In this document: positions 45,815 through 64,000 of the stretch, piece after piece
Numbering within the stretch: position 1 is the stretch's first letter
Layout: each line of letters opens with the position of its first letter
Assembly: GCA_016946835.1 (NCBI GenBank)
Contig: JACVTC010000093.1
Location: forward strand, 517,001 to 581,000
DNA from: Neocallimastix lanati (nom. inval.)
Lineage: Eukaryota; Neocallimastigomycota; Neocallimastigomycetes; Neocallimastigales; Neocallimastigaceae
DNA length: 64,000 nucleotides
Direction: 5' to 3'
Notes under the pieces: generated by a model
What the model was told of the DNA's origin: nothing
The model's database searches: none
What the model saw: the letters and a program-made list of their open reading frames with translations, nothing else
Program-made: the position numbers and the translations under genes

Positions 45815-47619
45815 ATGGCTGAAGAAAACCAAACAGAAGTTTTAATAATTGGTGCTGGAAATATTGGAAGAGTAATGTATAATAATTAAAATTATATAAA
45901 AAAAAAAAAAATTATTAAATATGAAATAAAACTTGATTAATAATAATGAATTAAATTATTTTGAGGGTGTTATATGATAGATCTTTTTATTTTAAAAAAT
46001 GTAATTTTAAAATTAATTACTAAAATTTATTTTTATTTTTAATTTTTCTTTAAAAAAAAAAGTTAATGATTTATGAAATTTTACAGAAATGAAGAAATAC
46101 TTTATATGTTTCATTTTAAATATTAATATATGTATATATATGATATACATTATTATAATGCATTTATTTACTAACAATTTTTTTTTTTTTTTTTTTGAAA
46201 TATTTTCATATAATTCAATGTTTTTATTTATTGAATAATTATGTATTATTTTAATATTAAATAATATTTAATTATAATTATACATTTAATTTCATTTATT
46301 TTATTTTATTTTTAGGTCTATGGTTATCACCTCTTTAAAGGTGGAGCTAAAATTCATTACTATGTTCGTGAACATAACAAACAAAATCTTATTAATTATC
46401 CATTGATTATGCATGGATTATCATCTGTTATTCGTTTGTGTAATAAAACTAGTACAGAAAAATTTTCTGATTATACTGTTACTACTGATAAGGATATTTC
46501 AAATGGTAATGCTCCAAATTTACCAGAACATTTAGATTATGTTATTTTTACTGTTCCAGCTCATCGTCTTAGTGAAGGTGACTGGCTTAAGACCTTAATT
46601 ACTTTCATTAATGATAAATATCAAAAAAATGTTTATTATACTTCTCCAATTCCTGATGAAACTGGCATGGAACGTTTATTGAATATGGGTATTGATAAAT
46701 CTCAACTAATTGCAGGTCAGACAAATGTTTGTTCCTACTTTGCTCCTTTAGCGGACCAAAAATATGAACCTCGTAGTAAAGATATTATTGAAAAAGATAA
46801 TGAAGAAAAGAATCCAAATAAAGTTATTGTCTTTTGTCCAACTATCCCAGATATAGTTGGTAATTTAACAGAAGAAGCCAAGGAAGCCGCAGATAAATAC
46901 GTAAATATTTTAAACAAAGGAGGTAAAATAAATCAATGAAAAAAAAAAAAATTTTTTTTTTCTATATTTAAAATTATATATATTTTTAATTAATTATTAT
47001 TATTGTATTTAGTACAATATAACAAACATATATATTATTATTATTATTACTATTATTATTATTATTTTTTTTCTTAAAATTTATTTTTTTGAGGTAATGA
47101 TAATAACAATAATATTAATTATATTTTTTTTCTTTATATATCATTAATAACATTATTACAGGATTAAAAACTATAAATATTAAAAAAGATACTGAATATG
47201 GTATAAATGCTTTATTAGCAGCACCGTTATTTACATGTTTTGCTATGTTTAATTGGAATTTCTATAATATTGGTAGAAATTTAGATACTATGTCTTTAAT
47301 GACTGCTTCACTTTGTGAAGTTTCTAGTATCATAATGAAAAAAACCAATAATCAATGTAACTTTTTAGTAAAAATTGTACCCTTTATTCCAACTCTTCTT
47401 TTTGCATCTGTACTTATATTAATACATTTTATATCCTTATATGTATGCTCTTTTGATATTGAAGCATTTTGTAATGCTCACTTTAAAGTAAAATTAGGAG
47501 AACAAACTGATTATTGGAATAATATTATTAATAGTGAAGCTGAAAAATATGATGTTGATATTACTAATTTCAAAAAATTAATAAAACAATATAAAGAAAC
47601 ATCTAAAAAAGATGAGTGA
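45815..47619 (+). CDS. Ketopantoate-reductase-like protein (ApbA/PanE N-terminal domain), three exons
   Basis: Exons 45815-45871, 46316-46922 and 47162-47619 join to 373 residues. Exon 1 encodes MAEENQTEVLIIGAGNIGR and exon 2 continues VYGYHLFKGGAKIHYYVRE, so the NAD(P)-binding GxGxxG motif sits across intron 1 (GTAATG ... TTTTTAG, phase 0). Intron 2 (GTAAAA ... TTACAG, phase 1) rejoins NKGG to LKTINIKKDTEYG. Exon 2 has the Rossmann continuation HLDYVIFTVPAHRL and TNVCSYFAPL. The C-terminal part contains hydrophobic segments (VKIVPFIPTLLFASVLILIHF) instead of a clear PanE C-terminal domain, so it may be membrane-associated and not a true pantoate-pathway enzyme. Frame continuity supports the model strongly. 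Confidence 0.85.
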
Positions 47620-47912
47620 AAAAAAAAATAAAATAAAATAAAAATAAAAAAAGAATAAAATAAGAAAAAAAAAAAATAATAATTATAAAAAAAAATAATA
47701 AGAATAAAAAAAAATAAAGATAATAATAATAATAAAAATAAATAATAATAAATAATTGAGTAATAAATAATAAATAATAAATAATAAATAATAATAATAA
47801 TTAATTAATAATAACAAATATAAAATAATTACAAAAGAGCTATAGCTAGTGTGGATATAAAAGGAAATTCTTTTATTTTATTTTTTAATAAACATTGAAC
47901 AAGTTTGCTGCC

Positions 47913-47955
<43 letters not shown>

Positions 47956-48360
47956 ATTTTATTTTATTATTTTTAACAAAAATATAATAATAAAAACTAA
48001 TAATTAATTAATTATTTAATCAATTATATAATAAAACATACATACATCTACACTACATTTTTTTTAATAATTATTATATATAATTTAAATAATTTTTATA
48101 ATTAAAAATTATTATTATTACATTATTAAATATAAGAATAATATTATATAATGATAATTTTTATTAATTATTTTATATGAAAGGATATTAATATATGATG
48201 AATTTAAATAAGAAAGAAAATTTTTAAATTATTTGTTTATTGGATAATTAGTTTTTAGGAGGTTCAATAATTTTAAAATTGATTAATTTAATTTAGTTTT
48301 TTTTTTTTTTTTTTTAATTTTTTTATTTTTATATTTATTTATTTTTTTTTTAACTCTTTA
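47620..48360. other. AT-rich intergenic region
   Basis: (AAAT)n and poly-A sequence. At 47830-47951 GAGCTATAGCTAGTGTGG, AATAAACATTGAAC and GCTGCCGTTT precede an A-run of about 34, which could be a short retrocopy, but no donor is recognised. Confidence 0.5.
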
Positions 48361-48795
48361 ATTATATACAAAGTTCCATGTCGGGGTATACCACCATATA
48401 AGCACTAAGATTTTCTGGAGTATCATACAACCACAGTGATATCCAAAAGGCTTTCCCTTAGCTACTTATTCACCCAACCCTGATACTATACCATGACTTA
48501 ATCATAGGCCTTGATGATGTCTCTAGTTAATTTTATAGGAATTAGGAGGGACAAATTTCAACACTCCAATGATTACATCTACTGGGGGGGGGAGAATGAA
48601 TAGTTCCCGTTCCGATGCTCGTAGTCAATGGAGATATATGGATATATTTAGGAATGTATAAGGAATTCAGCTCCGAGAAGATGCATAACGATGTGTTGTG
48701 AGCAACGACTCTATATTGGTATGTCAAATATCATCACACCTATAGGTAATAACTGTTGAAGCACTAGAGATGGGTACCCATTATCTGTGTATCTA
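48361..48795. other. Unidentified higher-G+C island
   Basis: About 430 bp near 40 percent G+C, flanked by T-runs, with no ORF over 61 codons. It includes a run of nine G (48584-48592), a palindrome ATGGGTACCCAT (48768-48779) and GGTATACC. No known RNA or transposon signature was recognised; structured RNA or a repeat fragment are possible. Confidence 0.35.
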
Positions 48796-49273
48796 TGTTT
48801 TTTTTTTTTTTTTATTTGCTTTAATTATATTATTTTTTTATGGTATTATATAATACAATACATATCAAATTATCATTTTATTTTATTATTAAATTTAAGA
48901 ATTTTAGTTATTATATTATTATTATCTTTATTATAAAAAAAAAGTTTATGGAAAAATATTTTTATTATAATTTTTTTTTTTTTTTTCATTACATATTTTA
49001 TAAATTGTATATTATTTATTTTTAATATTAAAATATTACATGCTAAAAAATATATATATATATTTTTTTATTAGAATTAAAGTTAGCAAATATATGTATA
49101 TATTTACATTCCAATAATTATAGAAAAAGAGAAATAAAAAATAATTTAACATATAAATATATTAGTTAAATTTTTATAGTTTTTTTTTTTTTTTTTTTTT
49201 TTTAATATTATTAATATTATTATTAAAAATATTATTTAATAGTAAATATTAATGTTCTAATTGATTATTGATA
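48796..49273. other. AT-rich spacer
   Basis: Only T-runs and TA-rich sequence; the open frame at 48840-49025 is compositional noise. Confidence 0.6.
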
Positions 49274-50701
49274 TCAATATAATTCATTATTAGAATCAAT
49301 ATCTATTTGATTATCCGTAAGGACATCATTTAATGTTTTAATTATTTTAGTATTAGTATATTTTTTTAATAGAATTTGATCAAGGTAAATCATGTAATAA
49401 TTTATATTTATTGCATAATTTTGTAATGAATCCAGTCCGACAGGTTCACCTCTATAAGCATTAATATAATCTTTATTACTATTAAATTTATTAGTACCAA
49501 TTACAAATATTACTAATACAATAAGAGCTCCGACTGAAATTGAGGTAGTTATGTATAACTATTAATTTTTTTTATTAATTTTTTTATTGTTATTTTTATT
49601 TAAAAAAAAAAAAAAAATTATACCAAGTATGAATATATTTATATATATAAATATTGAAATAATTTAATATTAACAATACATACTCTATATAATGAAATTT
49701 TTTTAAATCGAGATAAAAATGAATTTTCATTTTCAAGGATTTTCGAGAATTCAGTAAATACATTTTTTTTTAATACCCATAAGATCTATAAATTTAACAT
49801 TAACAATTAATATATATTAATTAAATAATACTTATAATAATAATATAAAAAAATATATATGTTTTGTTTTTAATTTTACATATATATTATAAAAAAAAAT
49901 AAAATATTAATAGATCATACAGATATTTCATACAAAAAAGAAAATAAAAATATAACAATATTTATTTTCCACCAAGAAGCTTTAAATTCTACTAGTTCAG
50001 TCAAATTTACACCCTCATGATCTTTTTGATATAAATCCTTATTTAAAACAAAGAAATGAAATATTTGAAAAGCTTTTGAAAAATTAAATAAGATTATAAA
50101 TATTGAAGGAAATATCATTTGTTTTTTGTTATCTACTACTGTTTTTGTTCTATTAAAATCAAAAACCAAAAGCAATAATATAAAAAAAAAAAAAAAAAAA
50201 AAATAAAAAAAGTTAATTATATAAAAAGTTTCATCATAACATAAATGTATATATATATTATAAAGGAGAATATAAGCATTACCTTAAATATAAATACCAA
50301 TCCCCAATTATTTGTCCTATATAATTAAGACTTGCACCACATCCTTGCGCAAATTTCCAATGATCTGGTGAGTATAATATTTCTTTATTAGTATTATATT
50401 TTTCATTTCTCTTTTTTATCATTCCTATATTATTTGATGAATATTTATGAACTTCATCATTATAATAAATTAATGTTCCAGAGGATTTGAAACCTTCACC
50501 TAAAGCTCTTATAATCCAGTGAAGTATCATTATTCTATGTATTGGCTTTTTCCAGTTATTATTATTGTAACTTAATATTAATGTTAATATTAATAAACCA
50601 AAGTATGGACTTGTAAACATATAACTCCATGCATCTGTCCACTGTTCAACCCTATTATCATTATTATTTATTGTGAAATAACTATATTCCATTTCATACA
50701 T
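49274..50701 (-). CDS. Multi-pass membrane protein of unknown function, three exons
   Basis: Minus-strand exons 50701-50283, 50149-49921 and 49558-49274 join to 310 residues. Intron 1 (GTAATG ... TTTTAATAG) joins DWYLYL-R-TKTVVDN across a split Arg codon. Intron 2 (GTATGA ... ATTAATAG) is phase 0 and joins FLYEIS to LYITTSISVGAL. Hydrophobic segments: YFGLLILTLILSY (about 34-46), the PIHRIMILHWIIRAL region (53-67), MIFPSIFIILFNF (about 148-160), INIVIFLFSFLYE (about 201-213) and ISVGALIVLVIFVIG (about 223-237). The C-terminal 70 residues are hydrophilic. The segment CGASLNYIGQIIGDWY is distinctive. I do not recognise the family. The first in-frame Met is used; Met4 is an alternative. Confidence 0.7.
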
Positions 50702-51413
50702 TTTTTTTTTATTATTATTTTTTTTTTTTTTGCTATTTTAATTCAACTTTTTATCGTACTTATTATTATAATAATTCTTAGAATTTCAAATTATTTAAAA
50801 TTTATTTCAAATATTGAGTATATAAAAAATTACTTATTTCAATATTTTTATTATTGTTAAATAAGACTTTTAATGTTTAATATCACATTTAAATATATTA
50901 GCGTTGAGTATCAGATACTGAATTATATTTTGAATTTTTAATTACTATTCAATTAATTATTTAAATATATAAAATATGTTATATTTTTTTTGGATAATTT
51001 TTATTTAAATAAATAATTTTTTTAATTTTTTTTTTATTTTATTTTTCTTTTAGTTTTTTTTTTTTTTTTGTAAAGCATAGAGGAAAATTTTTATTTATAT
51101 ACTATATTATTTCATAATAATTCATCATATATATTGCAATAATTTTTTAATAATAATAATAATAATAAAAATAAAAAAAAAAATATACTATATTTATTAA
51201 TTAAAATTAATATTTTGTTACACAATTATGCCATATATTTTAATTAGACATTTATTTTTAAATGATAAATAATTACTTTGCATAAAATATAATTTTAAAA
51301 AATAAAATTTTTAAAAATTAAATTAAATAGGATTAATTAAAATTTTCAAATATTTAATGGTAATATAAAATGTTTATTAATACTATTATTGCTACTACTA
51401 CTACTACTACTAC

Positions 51414-51449
<36 letters not shown>

Positions 51450-52655
51450 ATTTTTAATATTACTACGGTACGATAATAAAATTAATATTTATTATTATTG
51501 TTATTAATAATTAAATAAGATTCATATAATTATTATATAAATTTTTACTCATTAATATTAATAATTAAATCAATAGTAAAAAAAAATAAAAAAAAAGGAA
51601 TTTAAATATATAATAGTTTATAATTATATTAAATTGAAATTAATTTAAAAAATAAATAATTTTAAATATTCATCGATAAATGCTTAGATTAAATTAAAAA
51701 TCAAATTTATTCTATATATAATAGTATATGAATTTGCTGTGGATATAATATTTATGAGAATATTATTAATAAAATTATAGTATTATTTGTTAAGAATTGT
51801 CTAACTTTTATTTTATTCTAAATGAATTTTCTTTGATAACATAAATTATTGAATTTTAAATATATATATATATTTATTTTTTAAATAAAAAAATAAAAAA
51901 AATTATTAATAAAATAATATAAATTTTCATTTTTTTAATATTGGTAGTAAAATCTTTTGTATAAGTTATAATTATTTTTTTTTTTTTTTTATATTTTTAA
52001 ATCAATGAAAATTTGTGCTTTTTTTTTTTTTTTTTTATTTTAAATATCTTAAAAACTAAATTATTAAAAAATAACAATAATATATATATATATATAGATA
52101 CAATTTATCTCTCTAAAATAATTTTAATTATTTCAATTTATTTTTTTTTTTTTTAAAAAAAAAAGATCTATATTAAGAAGCATTATTTGGGAATAATGTA
52201 TTATTTTGATCAAATTAGGAACAAACTTAAGTGTTTGAAGAATTCTATTTATTATTTTGAAAGCTCACTGCATAATAAAATAAAAATTTTATTATGAATG
52301 ACAAATAATTTTTATTATTAAATAATTATATATTTTTCTTTAAAAAGATTTATATATATCTTTTGTAATGTCATATATTTAAAAAAAAAAAAAAAAAAAA
52401 AAAATAATTTACTATAATATAATTTACTATAATGAATATAAACATAATATTTTTCTTTATTATTATTATAATTATTATTATTAAATAAATAATTTATGAC
52501 AATTATTGGTTAAAAAGCAAATAAATCTATATTTTTTTTTGATATGATCACGTGTATATAAATAAATGGATTATTTTATAAAATATAATAATTATTATTT
52601 ATTATATTTTATAACCAATTTAAAATTATTTTTAGGTATTTAATATATAGAGAAT
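50702..52655. other. AT-rich intergenic region between divergent genes
   Basis: Lies between the minus-strand membrane protein gene and the plus-strand ankyrin gene. (CTA)n then (AAT)n at 51395-51448, and poly-T runs at 51979 and 52020. TTTTTAG at 52630-52636 could be a 5'-UTR intron end for the next gene. Nothing else is seen. Confidence 0.6.
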
Positions 52656-54569
52656 ATGAACGAAAATGAAATTATAAATGTGAATCAAGAACTTATAAAT
52701 TTAATTAATCAAAATAAACTTGATGAAATAAAAACTTTTGTTACAAAAAATAAATTAAATAAAAATAGCTTTGAATTAAGTAACTACAATCCATTGCTTT
52801 ATTCTATAAAAAATAATTCTTTAATTTCAATTATTGAATATTTTATTGAATTATATGAAGATTTAAATTTCGAAATTCATACTGGTGAAACCCCATTATT
52901 TATATCAATAAATAATGAAAATTTTTTTATTTCGGATTTATTAATAAAAAATGGTTCAAATATTAATTATGTCAATCGATTTAATGAGACTGTCTTACTA
53001 AATTTATTTAAAAATAAAAAAATTTCAGAGAAATCATTAAAATACATTCTTAATCATGGTATAAATATTAATTTAGTAGATAATAATGGAAATTCAGGTT
53101 TAATATATTCCATATATAATTCTAACGAGTTATTAACCCGAATTTTATTGAATCATTATATTTTTGACAATGAATTCATTTTAAAACTTTTAAATATTTC
53201 GAGCAACAAGATACCCTTGAATTACGAAGATTTTAATTTATTACTATTTCAACAATATAGTAAGGTTGATATCGATGTCACAAATAAAAATGGTGACACA
53301 GCTTTATTAATTGCAATTAAACAACGACAAAAAAATTTTATTAAGTTATTGCTAGATAATAAGCCAAATATAAATTGTAAAGATATTGAAGGAAAAACAC
53401 CAATAATATATGCTGCTGAACAAGGCGATGTTGAGTTAATGAAAACATTAATTTATTTAAAAGGAAATGTAAATGAAATTGGAAATAACAATAAATCGGC
53501 TCTAAATTATGCTAGTGAAAAGGGTTATTATGAGTTAATTGAAATATTATTAAAAAATGATGTTGATATTAATAATAAAGATATCAAAGGAAAGAATCCA
53601 TTAATTATTTCATGTGAAAAAGGATATAAAAACATTGTAGAATTATTATTAACTAATAATAATATTAATATTAATGATGTTGATAATAATGGTAGATCTG
53701 CATTAATATATGCATGTATTAGAGGTCATTTAGAGATTGTTAAGCTCTTAATTAAACATAATGTGGATTTATTTATAGAAGATAAATTTAAAAATAATGC
53801 ATTTTATTATTGTACAGAAAATGGTTATTATGAAATATTAAAATTATTATTTCAATCTAGCCTATTAATTGATAAAGATGATAAAAAAGCCCTTTGTGGA
53901 TCTGATTTATTAGTAGCAACAATTAATGAAAGAATGGAAATTATTAATTTACTACTTGAAATGAATATAGATATTAATAAAAAAAGCAAAGATGGTAAAA
54001 CTGCATTAATGTATGCTTGCTTAAAAGGAAATCAAGATTTAGTAGATATATTTCTTAAATATGATGCTGATGTCAACTGCAAGGATAATATGGAAAAAAC
54101 TTCATTAATTTATGCATGTGAAAAGGGATATACTTCAATAGTAAAATCTTTAATTCATTATGGTGCAAATGTTAATGATATTGATAATAAAGAAGAAACT
54201 GCATTATTTGTTGCATGTGAAAAAGGCTTTATTGAAATAGTACGACTTCTTCTTGAAAATGGTGCTTCTGTAAATGAAAAAGGAGGAATTTATAATAATT
54301 CTCCAATTATTTTAGCATGTAGAAATAATCAACTTGATATTATAAAACTTTTAATAGAATATGGAGCAAATATTAATGATTATGATATTGAAGGAAAAAC
54401 TGTATTAATTCATGCGATTAATTTAGGCTTTGAAAGCATAGTAAGATTTTTAATTGACCATAAGGTTAATGTTCAATTAAAAGATATTAAAGGTAAAGAT
54501 GCCATAATATATGCAAATGAGAAAGGTTTTACAGAAATTGAAAAGTTATTTCAGAGCTGCTTAGATTAA
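52656..54569 (+). CDS. Ankyrin-repeat protein with about a dozen canonical repeats
   Basis: 637 residues, one exon, ATG at 52656. The N-terminus (LINLINQNKLDEIKTFVTK) resembles the N-termini of the other two ankyrin genes. Residues 168-208 carry the shared module YIFDNEFILKLL ... KVDIDV. From about 209 to 635 follow near-canonical 33-residue ankyrin repeats: GDTALLIAIKQRQKNFIKLL, KTPIIYAAEQGDVELMKTLI, KTALMYACLKGNQDLVDIF, EETALFVACEKGFIEIVRLL and KDAIIYANEKGFTEIEKLF. No signal peptide, membrane segment or enzymatic domain is seen. Repeats are more regular than in the tandem pair, which suggests less divergence or stronger constraint. Confidence 0.93.
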   Translation: MNENEIINVNQELINLINQNKLDEIKTFVTKNKLNKNSFELSNYNPLLYSIKNNSLISIIEYFIELYEDLNFEIHTGETPLFISINNENFFISDLLIKNGSNINYVNRFNETVLLNLFKNKKISEKSLKYILNHGININLVDNNGNSGLIYSIYNSNELLTRILLNHYIFDNEFILKLLNISSNKIPLNYEDFNLLLFQQYSKVDIDVTNKNGDTALLIAIKQRQKNFIKLLLDNKPNINCKDIEGKTPIIYAAEQGDVELMKTLIYLKGNVNEIGNNNKSALNYASEKGYYELIEILLKNDVDINNKDIKGKNPLIISCEKGYKNIVELLLTNNNININDVDNNGRSALIYACIRGHLEIVKLLIKHNVDLFIEDKFKNNAFYYCTENGYYEILKLLFQSSLLIDKDDKKALCGSDLLVATINERMEIINLLLEMNIDINKKSKDGKTALMYACLKGNQDLVDIFLKYDADVNCKDNMEKTSLIYACEKGYTSIVKSLIHYGANVNDIDNKEETALFVACEKGFIEIVRLLLENGASVNEKGGIYNNSPIILACRNNQLDIIKLLIEYGANINDYDIEGKTVLIHAINLGFESIVRFLIDHKVNVQLKDIKGKDAIIYANEKGFTEIEKLFQSCLD

Positions 54570-54804
54570 ATAAAGTAGTAACATAAAACAATTTACAATA
54601 TCTTTATATGTATATATATGCTTCAAAAATTATATATATGCTAAGATACTGAAATTAAATATAATCAACTTACTATTTATTGATATTAGAAAGTGAATAT
54701 TAAATGTTATATTAAATGAAATTATTATAATAATATCAATTAATAAAAATATTTTTTGTTTTCTTTTCTAATTTGAAATTTTTTTATTCTTTTTATTTTA
54801 TTTT

Positions 54805-54844
<40 letters not shown>

Positions 54845-55690
54845 TTATGATTATGATACAATATAATTATTTAATATAATTATTAATATGAATAATTAAT
54901 TAATATATATTTATATATAAAATATAATGAAACAAAAAAAAAAAAAATATATATATATATATATATTTTATATTGTAGTTTTGTTTAATATTTTTTACAA
55001 TAAAATATAAAATATATTTTATTGTAATTTATCCAAAGTTACTGATGAAAATTAAATGTAAATTGATCAATTGAAATTACTTTATTAACTTCATTTAATT
55101 AAAAATAATATAATATACATGTTAATATATCATAACAATAACATTACATGAATCATAAATGTATTACATAAATATTTATAATGTAACAAGCCACATTTTA
55201 CATACATAAATTTACTTAATAAATTTTACTATATATAAATTTGTATAACTATATAATTAATAATGAAATAGGAATAATATTAAACTTTATTTTCAACAGT
55301 TACAAAATATATTAAATTAATGAACAAATAAATAATAAATAAATAAATGTCAAATATTATTATGCTAAAATAAATTAAAACCTTTTAAATTTAATTATAC
55401 TTTATTTTTATTTATTTTTATTTTTTCTTTAAATTTTTAAGTTTAAAAAATCATAAATATTGAAAATTTTATTTAATATTATAAATTAAATAGGTTGATT
55501 TGTTTGGAAATTTTTATTTCTTCAATATATAATAATAAGATAAAAAAAAAAAAAAAATAAAAAAATAAAAAATATAAATATATATATATATATTTATTTA
55601 TTTACTTATTTATTTACTAATTTATTTATTTAATTTATTTATTTTAAATATGATTAATTAAAAACAATTAAAATTTCAGGAATTTATAAA
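54570..55690. other. AT-rich intergenic region
   Basis: Poly-T run at about 54795-54841 and (TA)n tracts. TTTCAG at 55674-55679 shortly before the receptor ATG could end a 5'-UTR intron. Confidence 0.6.
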
Positions 55691-62257
<6,567 letters not shown>

Positions 62258-64000
62258 ATATAAATTATAGTTATTTTATTCAATTTATGTGCTTTTTTTA
62301 AAAAAAAATTATATATTATAAAATAGTTATATATAAAATAAAAAATTTCAAAAAAGTATTTGAAATAATTTATATATAATAAACTATCAATCATTTTAAT
62401 ATTTAATTTATAAAAATATTAAAATCATTATTAAGAATACAATATTACAAATATTATATATAAAAAAATATCATAATATAAAAAAAATATATTTTTATTC
62501 TTCCAAATTAAGTTTAAAAATAAATAAAATAAATATAAAAATAAATACAATTATAAAAATAAAAATAAAAATAAAAATAAAAATTAAAATAAAAATAAAA
62601 ATAAAAATATAAATATAAAAAAAAGTATCAATTATTTATACGAAATTTCTCTTAATAGGATAGTATATAGTTTTTAATATAAAATAATGATTAAATTAAC
62701 TAATATATTCTGTTTTATTTAAGGAAAAGTCTAATAAGTAAAATATTATTAATTTAGTACTTATCTATTATGAAAATATAGGATATTTAATTTAATTAAT
62801 GAAAAATTATTGAATTATTTTTTTTTATAATCAAAATTAAATGATATAAATATTTCTTCAATAAAAAATGTATATATGGAATAATATAATGTAAAATAAA
62901 AGAATTTAATTAATAATTAAATGAAGTAAGAACATATTAGGAACTTTTCCCCCTAAAATATATCAATACAATTCTTTGTAAAATAAGAGCTCTTAGAAAA
63001 TAAAATATTAATCTTTAAAAAAAAAAAAAAAAAAATATGATTATTAATAAATGTAAAATTTTAAATAATTATTTTTTAAAAATATTAAAAAGTAATATTC
63101 TATTTATAATTGTAATAACATAAATTTATTTATTTATTTTATTTTATTTTTTATTTTTATTTTTATATTTTTCATAAAATAATTTTTTTTTTTTTTTTTA
63201 AATTTCTTAATACTTCATAATAATAAATTTAATTTTATTTTGAGTAAAATATTATTTTTTATTTAAAAGAAATTAAATTAAATTTATTAATAATACAGTT
63301 TATTATAACATAAGATTAATATCTCTAAAATTTAAATTAAAAAAAAAAAAAAAAAATTAATTATATGTAAATTTTAAAATACTTTTTAAATTAAACAGGT
63401 CTATATTAAAACAATTAACAATAACTTTAAATATGAAGAATATATTTTTATAATTTTTTAACACGATTTTAAATATTTAATAATTATACATTATTAATTA
63501 AATAATTGTACATTCTAAAATATTCTTTAAATAATAGTAATAATTTTTTTTCATAATAAAAAATTAATAATTATCCAGTATCAAATTGAAAATATTAGCT
63601 ATAGTAGGTTAAGGGTCATCAATATCATTAAGTAGAAAGAAAGGTTTTATTTATAATAAATTCATTATTTGAAGTTGAATCAATTTATTAATAAATATAA
63701 TATTAATATTATCGATATATGTCATTTTATATTTATAATAATAATTTATAATTTTAATATTTATTTTTTTAGGTCATCTAAGGAAGAATTAATTTTAAGA
63801 TTGTATAATAAATTAATAAAGAATAAAAAACATAACGAATTAGAAAATATTAATAAAAATTATAAATTAATATCTCATATAAAATTGAAAATATATTTTC
63901 AAATATATTTATTTTATGTTAATATATAATAGGAATTAATATCAAATTAATTATTCTAAATCATAGAAAGAATATTTAGTATTATTATATTCATATTATA
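62258..64000. other. AT-rich region to the right edge
   Basis: (AAAAT)n near 62560-62610 and poly-A/T runs. A frame at 63669-63929 (86 codons) might hold the 3' exon of a gene: TTTTTTTAG at 63765-63773 precedes SSKEELILRLYNKLIKNKKH. The phrase is faintly like the N-termini of the ankyrin proteins, but no repeats follow before a stop, so I do not call a gene. Confidence 0.5.

Noticed and set aside
48542-48727. Protein-coding gene in the 48361-48795 island
   Set aside because: Only a 61-codon chance frame, no start context or homology.
63669-63929. Start of a fourth ankyrin gene at the right edge
   Set aside because: Only a faint N-terminal resemblance; a stop follows before any ankyrin repeat.

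Overview
The window looks like a nuclear chromosome segment of an anaerobic gut fungus (Neocallimastigomycota). Intergenic DNA is extremely AT-rich, with dense homopolymer runs and tri-, tetra- and pentanucleotide repeats. Coding and RNA-coding stretches are clearly richer in G+C. One protein carries two fungal cellulosome-type dockerins at its C-terminus, two genes encode CotH-family proteins, and three encode large ankyrin proteins. These traits together point to that phylum. No genus is assigned.

Layout. 1-420 is a (TTTTA)n satellite. About 951-8822 is a retrotransposon nest: a decayed Copia element on the minus strand is split inside its reverse transcriptase by a Gypsy element on the plus strand, whose gag-pol stops after the RT. 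11446-13005 is a CotH gene without dockerins. 13759-20589 holds two tandem ankyrin paralogues. 21700-22985 is an odd island of higher G+C without ORFs that contains a perfect 36-bp-arm palindrome. 27891-29144 encodes a secreted/single-pass membrane protein with an Asn-rich ectodomain and a Tyr/Gln/Gly-rich tail. 30112-31842 is a 5'-truncated, decayed LINE. 33589-33779 is a U2 snRNA gene. 34780-35590 holds remnants of a chitin-binding-like gene. 39219-41156 is a dockerin-bearing CotH gene. 43785-45445 holds three unidentified islands, including possible structured RNAs and an inverted-repeat-bounded segment. 45815-47619 is a three-exon ketopantoate-reductase-like gene. 49274-50701 (minus) is a three-exon multi-pass membrane protein. 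52656-54569 is a third ankyrin gene. 55691-62257 is a gene that I reassembled from 20 exons, encoding a receptor with a beta-helix (PMP-like) ectodomain, an EGF-like module and seven membrane segments of the class C GPCR type.

How the genes relate. Secreted or surface proteins dominate: two CotH proteins, the Asn-rich membrane protein and the receptor. The dockerin CotH would attach to cellulosomes. The ankyrin proteins share an N-terminal module as well as repeats. Genes stand alone with their own spacing, as expected in a eukaryote; there are no operons. Simple ORF calling misses the intron-containing genes, so the exon models here (receptor, reductase-like, membrane protein) were built by hand from GT...AG sites and reading-frame continuity and need transcript support.
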